A stretch of 64,000 bases of DNA from Demequina aestuarii (GTDB lineage: Bacteria > Actinomycetota > Actinomycetes > Actinomycetales > Demequinaceae): assembly GCF_000975095.1 (NCBI RefSeq), contig NZ_BBRD01000001.1:639467-703466 (forward strand), given 5' to 3'. Under the pieces are notes generated by a model. That model searched no databases and had not been told where the DNA came from. It saw only the letters and a list, made by a program, of their open reading frames with translations. Below are positions 20,614-29,339 of the stretch, in pieces; position 1 is the stretch's first letter, and each line of letters begins with the position of its first letter. Both the position numbers and the translations under genes were made by a program.

Positions 20614-21957
20614 GTGAGTTTCACGCGACGTAAGAAGACGCTGGCCCTGACCGCAGGTGCCGCGATCTTCGCTTTGACCCTCGCTGGCTGTGCCAGCGGC
20701 GACGAGCCCGAAGAGGGCTCGACTACCGACAACACTGCCGAGGCTGGCGACGGCACCAGCAACGAGCCCGTATCGCTGACGATCGCGACCTTCAACACGC
20801 CGGGCCTCTCGAACTCTGAGACTGACGCTGAGTACGAGTTCGACCTCATCGAGGAGTACATGGAGCTCAACCCTCACGTTGACATCACGTACAACCGCGC
20901 TGCGGAGTCGGGTGACGCTCGTGAGAACTTCTTCACCAAGCTCGGCCCCGGCGGTCTCGCCGACGTCGAGATGGTCGAGGTCGACTGGATGCCCGAGGTC
21001 ATGCAGTACTCGGACCTCCTGACCGACCTGTCGTCCGACGCCGTCGAAGGCCGTTGGGTCGACTACGTCGAGGCCGGCGCTACCGACGCCGATGGCCGCC
21101 TGATCGGCTACGGCACGGACACGGGCCCCCAGGGCGTGTGCTACCGCGCCGACCTGTTCGAGGCGGCTGGCCTGCCGACCGACCCCGCGGAGGTCGCCAC
21201 GCTTCTCGAGGGTGACTGGGACAACTTCTTCGCGGTGGGCGATGACTACGTCGACGCCACCGGCTCCGCGTTCTACGACTCGGCCGCCGGCGTGTGGCAG
21301 GGCATGATCAACCAGCTCGGAACCGCGTACGAAGACGCGGACTCCGGCGAGATCGTGGTCCTGGACAACCCCGAGGTCAAGGCGCTCTACGACCAGGTGA
21401 CCGCAGCGTCCGAGACGCAGTCGTCGCACTTCGGTCAGTGGTCTGAGGACTGGTTCGCCGGTCTCTCGAACGGTGCCTTCGCGACGATGCTGTGCCCGCC
21501 GTGGATGCTCGGCGTCATCGAGGGCAACGCCCCCGACACCACCGACTGGAACCTCGCCAACGTCTACCCGAACGGTGGCGGCAACTGGGGTGGATCCTGG
21601 CTGACCGTTCCCGCCTCCGGCGCGAACATCGAAGAGGCCACCAAGCTTGCCGAGTGGCTGACCGCCCCCGAGCAGCAGGCCAAGGCGTTCGCCAACGCCG
21701 GCACCTACCCGAGCCAGGTCGCCGCGTACGACGACCCGGCCGTGACCGGCGCCGTGAACGCGTACTTCAACGACGCACCGATCGGTGAGATCTTCGCCGA
21801 ACGTGCGGAGGCCGTCGTGCCGTCGCCGTTCAAGGGAGAGTTCTACTTCCAGGTGAACGATGCGATCAACAACGCGCTGACTCGCGTCGAGGAGGGCACG
21901 GATGACCCGGCCGCCTCGTGGGAGAAGGCTGTCGCTGACATCGAGGCGATCGGCTAA
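20614..21957 (+). CDS. cebE: Cellobiose/cellooligosaccharide-binding lipoprotein
   Basis: A 447-residue family 1 solute-binding protein. The GTG start at 20614 is chosen because AAAGGAG lies 5 bp upstream; an in-frame GTG at 20608 overlaps that ribosome-binding site. The N-terminus is SFTRRKKTLALTAGAA with lipobox LAGC, followed by an acidic linker. Binding-protein features include the family core and a Trp-rich ligand region (GQWSEDWFAGLSNG, CPPWMLG). Assignment to CebE rests on context: CebR-type operators upstream, paired permeases and a LacI regulator downstream, as in the Streptomyces ceb cluster. Other beta-oligosaccharide ligands are possible. No beta-glucosidase gene is adjacent. Confidence 0.82.
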   Translation: MSFTRRKKTLALTAGAAIFALTLAGCASGDEPEEGSTTDNTAEAGDGTSNEPVSLTIATFNTPGLSNSETDAEYEFDLIEEYMELNPHVDITYNRAAESGDARENFFTKLGPGGLADVEMVEVDWMPEVMQYSDLLTDLSSDAVEGRWVDYVEAGATDADGRLIGYGTDTGPQGVCYRADLFEAAGLPTDPAEVATLLEGDWDNFFAVGDDYVDATGSAFYDSAAGVWQGMINQLGTAYEDADSGEIVVLDNPEVKALYDQVTAASETQSSHFGQWSEDWFAGLSNGAFATMLCPPWMLGVIEGNAPDTTDWNLANVYPNGGGNWGGSWLTVPASGANIEEATKLAEWLTAPEQQAKAFANAGTYPSQVAAYDDPAVTGAVNAYFNDAPIGEIFAERAEAVVPSPFKGEFYFQVNDAINNALTRVEEGTDDPAASWEKAVADIEAIG

Positions 21958-21971
21958 CACCGATGCATGAG

Positions 21972-22005
21972 GTCCGGGCCGCCTCCTCCGGGAGGCGGCC
22001 CGGAC
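21972..22005 (+). terminator. Intercistronic hairpin between cebE and cebF
   Basis: A perfect 15-bp stem (21972-21986 with 21991-22005) and loop TCCG, extended by a few more pairs past one bulged G. It has no T tract. Its position and strength parallel the hairpin in the galactan operon, and it probably sets the binding protein to permease ratio. Confidence 0.75.
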
Positions 22006-22041
22006 TCATCCCCCCTGCTCCTGACCCTGCAAAGGAACCTC

Positions 22042-22995
22042 ATGGCATCGACACACGTGGACGCGCCAGCGCAGAAGCACACCCTGCGCCAGCGTCTCGG
22101 CCGCTTGGACGTCAAGGCTTCGCCTTACCTCTACATCGCGCCGTTCTTCCTCATCTTCGGCATCTTTGGCTTGTTCCCGATCGCGTACACCGCGGTCATC
22201 TCCCTGATGGACTGGGACACCATCCGCAACTCTGGCGAGTTCATCGGCTTCGGCAACTTCGAGTACGTGCTCAACGACCGCAAGTTCTGGATCGCGATCC
22301 GCAACACCTTCTCGATCTTCGCCCTCTCGACGATCCCGCAGCTCATCATCGCGACGTTCATCGCCGCGATGCTGGACCACCACCTCAAGGCCAAGACGTT
22401 CTGGCGCATGTCAGTGCTGCTGCCTTACGTCGTGATGCCCGTTGCGGTCGCCCTGATCTTCTCGCAGCTGTTCGCTGACGAGTACGGCATCTTCAACCAG
22501 TGGCTGGGCATGATCGGCATCGACGCCGTGCAGTGGCACAAGGACCCGTTGGCCTCGCACTGGGCGATCGCCACCATGGTCAACTTCCGCTGGACCGGCT
22601 ACAACGCGCTGATCCTGCTGGCGGCGATGCAGGCCGTGCCCCGCGAGCTCTACGAGGCCTCCGCGATCGATGGCGCGGGCAAGCTCCGCCGCTTCTTCTC
22701 GATCACCCTGCCGCAGATCCGTCCCACCGCGATCTTCGTGATCATCACGTCGACCATCGGTGGTCTGCAGATCTTCGACGAACCCCGGATGTACGACACC
22801 ACGGGCAACGGCGGCGCGGACCAGCAGTGGCTCACGGTCGCGCTCCACATGTACAACACGGGTTGGGGCGAGCTGAACTTCGGTCGCGCGTCCGCGATCG
22901 CGTGGCTGCTGTTCCTGCTCATCGTCGTCTTCGGCCTGCTGAACTTCTGGCTGACCCGACGACTGGTTTCTTCTGACAAGACGGAGGGCAAGTGA
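22042..22995 (+). CDS. cebF: Cellobiose ABC permease, MalF-type
   Basis: A 317-residue permease with six predicted membrane helices and the EAA loop (ELYEASAIDGAGKLRRFFSI). The ATG follows AAAGGA at 5 bp. Unlike the MalF-type protein of the galactan operon, it lacks the large extracellular insert, so the two importers are built differently. Its stop overlaps the next permease by one base (TGATG). With the partner permease it forms the channel for the cebE-type binding protein, and an unlinked MsiK-type ATPase is expected to power it. Confidence 0.88.
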   Translation: MASTHVDAPAQKHTLRQRLGRLDVKASPYLYIAPFFLIFGIFGLFPIAYTAVISLMDWDTIRNSGEFIGFGNFEYVLNDRKFWIAIRNTFSIFALSTIPQLIIATFIAAMLDHHLKAKTFWRMSVLLPYVVMPVAVALIFSQLFADEYGIFNQWLGMIGIDAVQWHKDPLASHWAIATMVNFRWTGYNALILLAAMQAVPRELYEASAIDGAGKLRRFFSITLPQIRPTAIFVIITSTIGGLQIFDEPRMYDTTGNGGADQQWLTVALHMYNTGWGELNFGRASAIAWLLFLLIVVFGLLNFWLTRRLVSSDKTEGK

Positions 22996-23849
22996 TGGCC
23001 CGCACACGTAAGCAGGGCGCTGCCAACATCCAGCGTCCCACCTGGTTCGTATACGGGGCACTGGCCGCGGTCCTCGTGGCCTCGCTCTTCCCGTTCTATT
23101 GGACGCTGCTGATCGGTTCGGGTGACGCGGGAACGCTCCGTGACCCGAACATGTCGTGGATTCCCGGCGGCAACTTCATCGACAACGCGATGAGGGTCAT
23201 CGAGAACCCGGCCGTGAACTTCTGGAAGGCGCTCGGCAACTCGGTCATCGTCTCGACCACGGTGGCGCTGAGCACGGTCGTGCTCTCGACGCTTGCTGGC
23301 TTCGCCTTCGCGAAGCTGCGCTTCAAGGGCAGCAGCGTGCTGTTCGTCGCCGTCATCGCCACCATGGCCGTACCGGTGCAGCTCGGCATCGTCCCGCTGT
23401 ACATCCTGATGGCCGAGTACGGCTGGACGGGCACCCTCGGAGCGGTCATCGTTCCGGCGCTGGTGACCGCGTTCGGCGTCTTCTGGATGACGCAGTACCT
23501 GCAGCAGGCGCTGCCGAATGAGCTCATCGAGGCCGCGCGTGTGGACGGGTGCAACATGATCCGCACGTTCTGGCACGTGGCCGTCCCGGCGGCGCGACCG
23601 GCTGCGTCGATGCTGTTCCTGTTCACGTTCGTGACAGCATGGAACAACTTCCTCTGGCCACTCATTATCCTGGACCAGTCGAATCCGACCCTGCCCGTCG
23701 CGCTGTCGATGCTGCAGGCGAACTACTTCGTGGACTTCTCGCTGGTCCTCGCGGGCGTGCTGTTGGCCACCGTGCCACTGCTCATCCTGTTCGTCTTCAC
23801 CGGTCGCCAGCTCGTGACGGGCATTATGCAAGGTGCCTTGAAGGGCTAG
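22995..23849 (+). CDS. cebG: Cellobiose ABC permease, MalG-type
   Basis: A 284-residue permease with six predicted helices and an EAA motif (ELIEAARVDGCNMIRTFWHV). The ATG overlaps the upstream stop codon; a GTG 3 bp earlier is less likely. The final residues (QLVTGIMQGALKG) resemble the usual MalG tail and its ATPase contact. It is the second half of the heterodimeric channel. The regulator gene starts 4 bp after its stop, so importer and repressor are probably co-transcribed. Confidence 0.88.
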   Translation: MARTRKQGAANIQRPTWFVYGALAAVLVASLFPFYWTLLIGSGDAGTLRDPNMSWIPGGNFIDNAMRVIENPAVNFWKALGNSVIVSTTVALSTVVLSTLAGFAFAKLRFKGSSVLFVAVIATMAVPVQLGIVPLYILMAEYGWTGTLGAVIVPALVTAFGVFWMTQYLQQALPNELIEAARVDGCNMIRTFWHVAVPAARPAASMLFLFTFVTAWNNFLWPLIILDQSNPTLPVALSMLQANYFVDFSLVLAGVLLATVPLLILFVFTGRQLVTGIMQGALKG

Positions 23850-23852
23850 TTC

Positions 23853-24953
23853 ATGACACAGGTCCCAAGCGTCGACCCAAAGGTGGGCAGGCGTGAGCCA
23901 TACGTGAGTGCTCGTCCCGCGCGCACCACGGGCAAGGACCGAGCCTACGTCCGGGCCGCTGCCCCCACTCTGGAGGCGGTGGCGGCCCGGGCGGGCGTGT
24001 CCCGCGCGACGGTGTCGCGTGTGGTGAACGGCTCACCCAAGGTGCATCCTGACAGCCGCGAGGCGGTGCGTCAGGCGATCGCTGAACTGGGTTACGTGCC
24101 CAACCGCGCGGCGCGTTCGCTCGTGAGCCAGCAGTCTCACGCGATCGCACTGGTCGTTCCCGAGGACATCACGCGGTTCCTGGGCGACGTCTATTTCGCG
24201 TCGATCGTGGCGGGCATCACCAGCAGGCTGGAACAGTCCGACTATGTGCTGAGCCTGATGGTCGCCAGCCAGGCGCCCGAGGGTAAGATGCTGCGCTACC
24301 TCGCCGGTGGAGCCGTCGACGGCGTGGTGGTGGTGTCGCACCACACGAGCAACCACTCGCTGCGCCAGATCAGCGAACTGATGCCCATGGTGTTCGGCGG
24401 GCGCTCGGCCATCCCTGGCGTGGACGCCTACGTGGTGGACGTCAACAACGTCGACGGCGCGGCCAAGGCCACCCAGCGTCTGATCGACCGCGGCTGCACC
24501 AGCATCGCAACCATCTCCGGACCGCTCTCGATGCACAGTTCACTGGACCGAGTCGAGGGCTGGCGGCGGGCGCTCCACGACGCCGGTCTGATGCCGGGAC
24601 CCGTGGTCGACGGCGACTACTCGATGCTCGGCGGCGCCCGCGCGATGCGCGAGGTGCTGGCCACCTACCCCGAGGTCGACGGCGTGTTCGTCGCGTCCGA
24701 CCTGATGACCAGCGGCGCGATGCCGGTGGTCCTCGAGAGGGGACTGCGAATCCCCGATGACATCGCGCTGGTCGGCTACGACGACAGCCCCGCCGTCGAA
24801 GCGTGCGAGATTCCCCTCACGACTGTGCGGCAGCCCTCGGAGGAGATGGGGCGCGAGATGGCGGACATTCTGCTGGCCGTGCTGTCGGGAGACACTGACC
24901 GTCCGCGCACCACGATCATGCCCACCACGTTGATCGTCCGAGAGTCGGCCTAG
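23853..24953 (+). CDS. cebR: LacI-family transcriptional repressor (CebR-like)
   Basis: A 366-residue regulator. An unusual basic N-terminal extension of about 36 residues precedes the LacI helix-turn-helix (TLEAVAARAGVSRATVSRVV, about 38-58) and hinge (PNRAARSL). The periplasmic-binding-protein-like effector domain fills the rest (LALVVPED-type start, VGYDDSPAVEACEIPLTTVR near the end). The ATG follows AAGGG by 7 bp. Located directly after the permeases, it is the best candidate to bind the two GAGCGCTC palindromes in front of the operon and to be released by cellobiose, as shown for CebR in Streptomyces. A shorter start inside the extension is possible. Confidence 0.85.
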   Translation: MTQVPSVDPKVGRREPYVSARPARTTGKDRAYVRAAAPTLEAVAARAGVSRATVSRVVNGSPKVHPDSREAVRQAIAELGYVPNRAARSLVSQQSHAIALVVPEDITRFLGDVYFASIVAGITSRLEQSDYVLSLMVASQAPEGKMLRYLAGGAVDGVVVVSHHTSNHSLRQISELMPMVFGGRSAIPGVDAYVVDVNNVDGAAKATQRLIDRGCTSIATISGPLSMHSSLDRVEGWRRALHDAGLMPGPVVDGDYSMLGGARAMREVLATYPEVDGVFVASDLMTSGAMPVVLERGLRIPDDIALVGYDDSPAVEACEIPLTTVRQPSEEMGREMADILLAVLSGDTDRPRTTIMPTTLIVRESA

Positions 24954-25879
24954 ACCGTCACGACGATCTTGCCGCGGACGTGCCCGCCTTCGAGCTCGCG
25001 GTACGCCTCCACCGTGTTCTCGATCGGGTACGTGCCGGCGATCTCGACCCGCACGTGGCCCTCGTCGATGAGGGTCGCGAGCTCAGCGAGGTCGTCCGCA
25101 TCGGGGCGCACCCAGATGTAGTGACCGCCGAACTCCGTCGCCGCGCGCGGATCCGCGACCGACGCCACCACGCCCTCCGGGGCGAGCAGCGCGACCGTTC
25201 CGTCGAGCGACGCGCCGCCCGCGAAGTCGATGATGGCGTCGTAGCCGTGCGGTCGCGCCTCGAGGGCTCGCTCGACCAGGCCGTCTCCGTACTCGAGGTG
25301 CGTCGCGCCCAAGTCGCAGACGTAGTCGTGGTTGCGGGCCGAGGCCGTGCCCACCACGTCGGCGCCGAGGTGTCGCGCGATCTGCACCCCGAAGCTGCCC
25401 ACGCCGCCGCTCGCGCCGTGGATCAGCACGGTCGATCCGTGTCCCACTCCGGCGCGACGCAACGCCTGCAGCGCGGTGAGTCCGGCGAGCGGCACGGCTG
25501 CAGCCTGCGCGTGCGAGAGCGACGACGGCTTGCGGGCGGCGGTCCTCACCGGCACGGCGACGCGCTCGGCCAACGTTCCGCCTGACACCACGTCGGTGCG
25601 CGCGTAGGCGTACACCTCGTCGCCCACGGAGAACTCGGGCGTGTCGAGCCCGGCCTTCACGACCACCCCTGACACGTCCCACGCGGGAACCACGGGGAAG
25701 CGCGCGTCCAGCAGCCCCTCGAGATGCCCCTGCCTGATCTTGTAGTCCACCGGGTTCAGGCCGGCGGCATGCACCTCCACGACCATGACGTCAGGGCCGA
25801 TGTGCGGCTCAGGGTGGTCGGTCAGGGCCAGAACGTCGGCACCGCCGAACTTGTCGTAGGTGATGGCTCGCATGGTCAT
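24950..25879 (-). CDS. NADPH:quinone reductase-like zinc-independent alcohol dehydrogenase (MDR)
   Basis: A 307-309 residue medium-chain reductase. The GroES-like N-terminal domain (ITYDKFGGADVL, AGLNPVDYKIRQG) is followed by a Rossmann domain with the NADPH motif HGASGGVG (about 152-159). Catalytic-zinc ligands are absent, as in quinone oxidoreductases. It probably reduces quinones or enones. Two ATGs six bases apart (25879 and 25873) are equally plausible and neither has a strong ribosome-binding site. The gene overlaps the end of the LacI regulator by 4 bp tail-to-tail and is divergent from an aldo/keto reductase, with which it may share a control region. Confidence 0.9.
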   Translation of the reverse strand: MTMRAITYDKFGGADVLALTDHPEPHIGPDVMVVEVHAAGLNPVDYKIRQGHLEGLLDARFPVVPAWDVSGVVVKAGLDTPEFSVGDEVYAYARTDVVSGGTLAERVAVPVRTAARKPSSLSHAQAAAVPLAGLTALQALRRAGVGHGSTVLIHGASGGVGSFGVQIARHLGADVVGTASARNHDYVCDLGATHLEYGDGLVERALEARPHGYDAIIDFAGGASLDGTVALLAPEGVVASVADPRAATEFGGHYIWVRPDADDLAELATLIDEGHVRVEIAGTYPIENTVEAYRELEGGHVRGKIVVTV

Positions 25880-25993
25880 GGCAACGCGCGGTGACCGCGC
25901 CCCCATTCCTGGGAGCACCGATCGCCGGAATGCGCGTATGATCCGGCCAGTTGTTGACGGTGGAACGACCGCACCCGACTGAGGAGACCCACG

Positions 25994-27034
25994 ATGACGT
26001 ACGTCGCCCATCCCGCCCGCTATGACGGCCCCATGCAGTACCGCAGGACCGGCCGCTCGGGGCTCGACCTTCCGGTGCTGTCGCTCGGGCTGTGGCACAA
26101 CTTCGGGGACGATCGCCCGCGCGAGACTCAGCGCGAGATCCTGACCCGGGCCTTCGACATGGGTGTGACCCACCTGGACCTGGCGAACAACTACGGTCCC
26201 CCGTACGGCTCCGCCGAGCGCAACTTCGGCGAGATCATGAAGAGCGACCTCAAGCCGTACCGTGACGAGCTGGTGATCTCGACCAAGGCGGGCTGGGACA
26301 TGTGGCCCGGTCCCTACGGTCAGGGAGGCGGCGGCCGCAAGTACGTGCTCGCCAGCCTCGACCAGTCGCTCGAGCGCATGGGGCTCGACTACGTCGACAT
26401 CTTCTACTCGCACCGGTACGACGCGACCACGCCGCTCGAGGAGACCGCCGCCGCCCTCGACACCGCAGTGCGATCGGGCCGTGCGCTGTACGTGGGCATC
26501 TCGTCGTACGACGCCGAGCACACCCGCGAGATGGCGGGATTGCTGCGCGATCTCGGCACTCCGCTGCTCATCCATCAGCCCAGCTACAACATGCTCAACA
26601 GGTGGGTCGAGCACGAGGGGCTGCTCGATGCCGCGGATGAGGTGGGCGCTGGCGTGATCGCGTTCACCGCGCTCGCGCAGGGCATGCTCACCGACAAGTA
26701 CCTCAACGGGATCCCCGAGGGCTCGCGTGCGGCGGAGGGCTCGTCCCTCGACAGCGCGTGGCTCACGGACGACGTGGTGCGGAGACTGCGGGCGCTCCAC
26801 GACATCGCTGCGTCCCGCGGCCAGTCGCTCGCCCAGATGGCGCTGGCGTGGACGTTGCGCGACCCTCGCGTCACGTCGATCGTCATGGGCGCCAGCTCGG
26901 TGCGTCAGCTCGAGGACAACGTGGGCGCTCTCGACCGTCTCGACTTCAGCGACGCCGAGCTGGCCGCGATCGACGAGCACGCGACCGATGCGGGCGTCGA
27001 CCTGTGGGCCGATGCGCGCAAGGGCGCTCTCTAG
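25994..27034 (+). CDS. Aldo/keto reductase, YghZ (AKR14) type
   Basis: A 346-residue (beta/alpha)8 reductase. The catalytic tetrad is visible: Asp in HLDLANNYG, Tyr in the same motif, Lys in STKAGWDMWPGPYG, and His in YSHRYD. The N-terminus (YVAHPARYDGPMQYRRTGRS) and the WDMWPGPYG segment are characteristic of YghZ/Gpr, which reduces L-glyceraldehyde 3-phosphate and methylglyoxal with NADPH, so a detoxification role is likely. The ATG follows GAGGAG by 7 bp. TATGAT at 25937-25942 is a candidate -10. Its last 4 bases overlap the convergent TetR gene (CTAG). Confidence 0.92.
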   Translation: MTYVAHPARYDGPMQYRRTGRSGLDLPVLSLGLWHNFGDDRPRETQREILTRAFDMGVTHLDLANNYGPPYGSAERNFGEIMKSDLKPYRDELVISTKAGWDMWPGPYGQGGGGRKYVLASLDQSLERMGLDYVDIFYSHRYDATTPLEETAAALDTAVRSGRALYVGISSYDAEHTREMAGLLRDLGTPLLIHQPSYNMLNRWVEHEGLLDAADEVGAGVIAFTALAQGMLTDKYLNGIPEGSRAAEGSSLDSAWLTDDVVRRLRALHDIAASRGQSLAQMALAWTLRDPRVTSIVMGASSVRQLEDNVGALDRLDFSDAELAAIDEHATDAGVDLWADARKGAL

Positions 27035-27609
27035 GGCTCCGCCCGCGGGGCTTCGCCCCGAAGTCCCGGAGCGAGCAGGTGCCACGCGCGCTCGGCGACG
27101 GCGTGGCGCTCGGAGCGCGGCGCGTGGCTGACCGCCATGGCCACCATGGCCACCGCGAGCATCAGGTCGTCCACCGAGGCGCCGGGAGCGCGGCCGACAC
27201 CTGAGGCGGCGGCTTCTGACCATTTGCGCGCCAGGACCGCGCGCAGGCGCGCGTCGAACCCGGCGACGCGCGCATCGGCCCTCGCCACGGCGATGGTCTC
27301 GATGAAGGCCGATGCGGCCTCGGCCTGGTGCGTGACGAGGTCCAGGACGTCGCGCATCGTCGAGCCGGGCCTCTCTGAGAGCCGCTCGATCTCCACGAGG
27401 TTCTCCTCGAAGACCGCCACCGTGAGCGAGATGCGGTCGGGGAAATGTCGGTAGAGGCTGCCCTGGCCCACCCCGGCGAGCTTTGCGACGGCGGAGAGCG
27501 GAGCGTCGACGCCGCGCTCATCGAACACGGTCCGTGCCGCAGCGACGAGGGCCGCGCGGTTCTGCGGGCCCGCGCTCGGTCCGCGGTTCGTGCCTCGTGG
27601 GGTGGCCAT
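27031..27609 (-). CDS. TetR family transcriptional repressor
   Basis: A 192-residue regulator with an N-terminal TetR helix-turn-helix (LSAVAKLAGVGQGSLYRHFP, about 38-57) and a variable C-terminal ligand-binding domain. TATCCT lies 6 bp before the ATG without a Shine-Dalgarno sequence, so its mRNA is probably leaderless. An 18-bp inverted repeat lies 17 bp upstream, in the divergent control region shared with the flavoprotein gene, so it likely represses both itself and the flavoprotein-SDR operon. The inducer is unknown. Confidence 0.9.
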   Translation of the reverse strand: MATPRGTNRGPSAGPQNRAALVAAARTVFDERGVDAPLSAVAKLAGVGQGSLYRHFPDRISLTVAVFEENLVEIERLSERPGSTMRDVLDLVTHQAEAASAFIETIAVARADARVAGFDARLRAVLARKWSEAAASGVGRAPGASVDDLMLAVAMVAMAVSHAPRSERHAVAERAWHLLAPGLRGEAPRAEP

Positions 27610-27614
27610 AGCCT

Positions 27615-27643
27615 TAGGATAGATACCGGACAGCGTTGTCCGG
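27615..27643. promoter_or_regulatory. TetR-type operator and overlapping divergent promoter
   Basis: CCGGACAGCGTTGTCCGG (27626-27643) is a perfect inverted repeat with 7-bp arms. Next to it, TAGGAT (27615-27620, + strand) and TATCCT (27621-27616, - strand) are opposed -10 boxes that overlap by five bases. The + strand start would fall at the edge of the operator, and the operator would cover the -35 region of tetR. Confidence 0.75.
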
Positions 27644-27668
27644 AGTCGAGTGCATGGGAGGCACGCCG

Positions 27669-29321
27669 ATGGTAGAGCAGACGTGGGATGAAGAAGTCGA
27701 TCTCCTGGTCGCAGGGTCGGGGGCCGCGGCGATGAGCGCGGCGATCGCCGCTGCGGACGAGGGCCTGACGGTCTTGATCGTGGAGAGCACCGACAAATGG
27801 GGTGGCACCACGGCGATCAGCGGCGGCGGTCTGTGGATGCCGAACCATCCCGACATGGGCAAGGTGGGCAAGTCCGACTCGCGCGAGAAGGTGCTCGAGT
27901 ACATGGACGCCGTCATCGGCGACGTGGGGCCAGCGTCGAGCGATGAGCGCAGAAGCGCGTACGTGGACGCCGTCCCCGAGGTGTTCAATGCCTGGCGGCG
28001 CTTGGGCATTCGGTGGGCGCTCAGCAGCGACTACCCGGATTACTACCCGGACAAGCCCGGCGGCATGGACGGCGGCCGGGCCATCGAGACTGAGCCCTTC
28101 GACTCCAAGCGGCTGGGCGGCTGGTTCTCCGCGTCACGGGCTCAGATCCCCGCGCCGCTCAAGACCGACGACATCTGGCTCCTGACGCGCGCATGGTCCT
28201 CGCGCACCGGGTTCGTGCGCGGTGCGCAGGTGGTGGGCCGCACTCTCAAGGGAGTCCTCGCAGGCAAGCGTCTCTACGGTCTCGGCGGCGCGTACGCCGG
28301 TCACCTGATGATGACCGTGCGCAAGCTCGGCGTCGAGGTGCGGCTGCGCACGCCGATCACGACCATCCTGAAGGACGAGCGTGGCGCCGTGGTCGGAGCG
28401 GAGGTGGCGGCTCCCGGAGGCACGATGCGCATTCGCGCCCGGGCGGGCGTCATGCTCGGCACCGGAGGTTTCGCGCGCAACACCGCGTGGCGCCAGAAGT
28501 ACCACGGCGTTCCCGGCTACACGTCGGCGCCGGAGGGTGACCTGGGCACCGGCATCCAGGCGGGCATCGATGCGGGCGGCGACGTTGCACTGATGGACGA
28601 CGCATGGTGGGGAGCCTCGGTGCCGATGCCGAACGGCGAGGCGCAGTTCGTCCTGAACGAAAGGTCCGACCCCTACTCGATCATGGTGGATCAGTCGGGC
28701 CGCAGATTCTGCAACGAGTCGGCGAGCTACATCGACGTGGGCCACGCGATCCTCGAGCGCGACAAGGAGGTCCCGGCAATCCCCAGCTGGCTGATCCTGG
28801 ACCGCCGTCACCAGAAGAAGTTCCTCAACAACGTCGCGCTCACGGGACTGAAGAAGCTCAAGAAGGCAGGCATCGTCGTCGAGGCGGAGTCGCTCGAGAC
28901 CCTCGCGGCTCGGCTGGGCATGGAGCCCGACGTGCTACGCGGCACCATCACGCGATTCAACGGGTTCTGTCAGACCGGGGTGGACGAGGACTTCGACCGC
29001 GGTCGCACCGCGTACGACAACTACTACGGCGACCCGTCGCTCAAGAACCCCAACCTCGGTCCCATCGAGAGAGGGCCGTTCCTCGCCTTCCAGATCGTGC
29101 CGGGAGACCTGGGCACCAAGGGCGGGCTGCTCACCGACGAGCACGCGCGCGTGATCGACACGGAGGGCGCACCCATCGAGGGTTTGTACGCGGCCGGCAA
29201 CGCCTCCGCATCGGTGATGGGGCGCACGTATCCTGGCGCGGGGTCGACCATTGGCCCCGCCACCGTCTTCGGCTACCTGGGCGCGCGGCATGCGGCCGCC
29301 CGGGTGCGCAGCACAGTCTGA
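27669..29321 (+). CDS. FAD-dependent oxidoreductase, 3-ketosteroid-delta1-dehydrogenase-like
   Basis: A 550-residue flavoprotein of the FAD_binding_2/KstD family. The N-terminal dinucleotide motif is AGSGAAAMSAAIAAADEG, followed by DKWGGTTAISGGGLWMPNH. The C-terminal FAD site includes GLYAAGNASASVMGRTYPGA and STIGPATVFGYLGARHAA. The ATG at 27669 is chosen because GGGAGG lies 7 bp upstream. KstD enzymes desaturate the steroid A ring, but related enzymes reduce other enoates or ketones and no steroid cluster is present here, so the substrate is open. It is controlled by the divergent TetR and followed 18 bp later by an SDR, which may act on the same compound. Confidence 0.87.
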   Translation: MVEQTWDEEVDLLVAGSGAAAMSAAIAAADEGLTVLIVESTDKWGGTTAISGGGLWMPNHPDMGKVGKSDSREKVLEYMDAVIGDVGPASSDERRSAYVDAVPEVFNAWRRLGIRWALSSDYPDYYPDKPGGMDGGRAIETEPFDSKRLGGWFSASRAQIPAPLKTDDIWLLTRAWSSRTGFVRGAQVVGRTLKGVLAGKRLYGLGGAYAGHLMMTVRKLGVEVRLRTPITTILKDERGAVVGAEVAAPGGTMRIRARAGVMLGTGGFARNTAWRQKYHGVPGYTSAPEGDLGTGIQAGIDAGGDVALMDDAWWGASVPMPNGEAQFVLNERSDPYSIMVDQSGRRFCNESASYIDVGHAILERDKEVPAIPSWLILDRRHQKKFLNNVALTGLKKLKKAGIVVEAESLETLAARLGMEPDVLRGTITRFNGFCQTGVDEDFDRGRTAYDNYYGDPSLKNPNLGPIERGPFLAFQIVPGDLGTKGGLLTDEHARVIDTEGAPIEGLYAAGNASASVMGRTYPGAGSTIGPATVFGYLGARHAAARVRSTV

Positions 29322-29339
29322 TCGGATCGGGAGGGAACC

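Noticed and set aside
27669-29321. Steroid degradation gene cluster
   Set aside because: Only the KstD-like fold suggests it. No Kst, Hsa or Mce-type genes are near, and related flavoproteins use other substrates.
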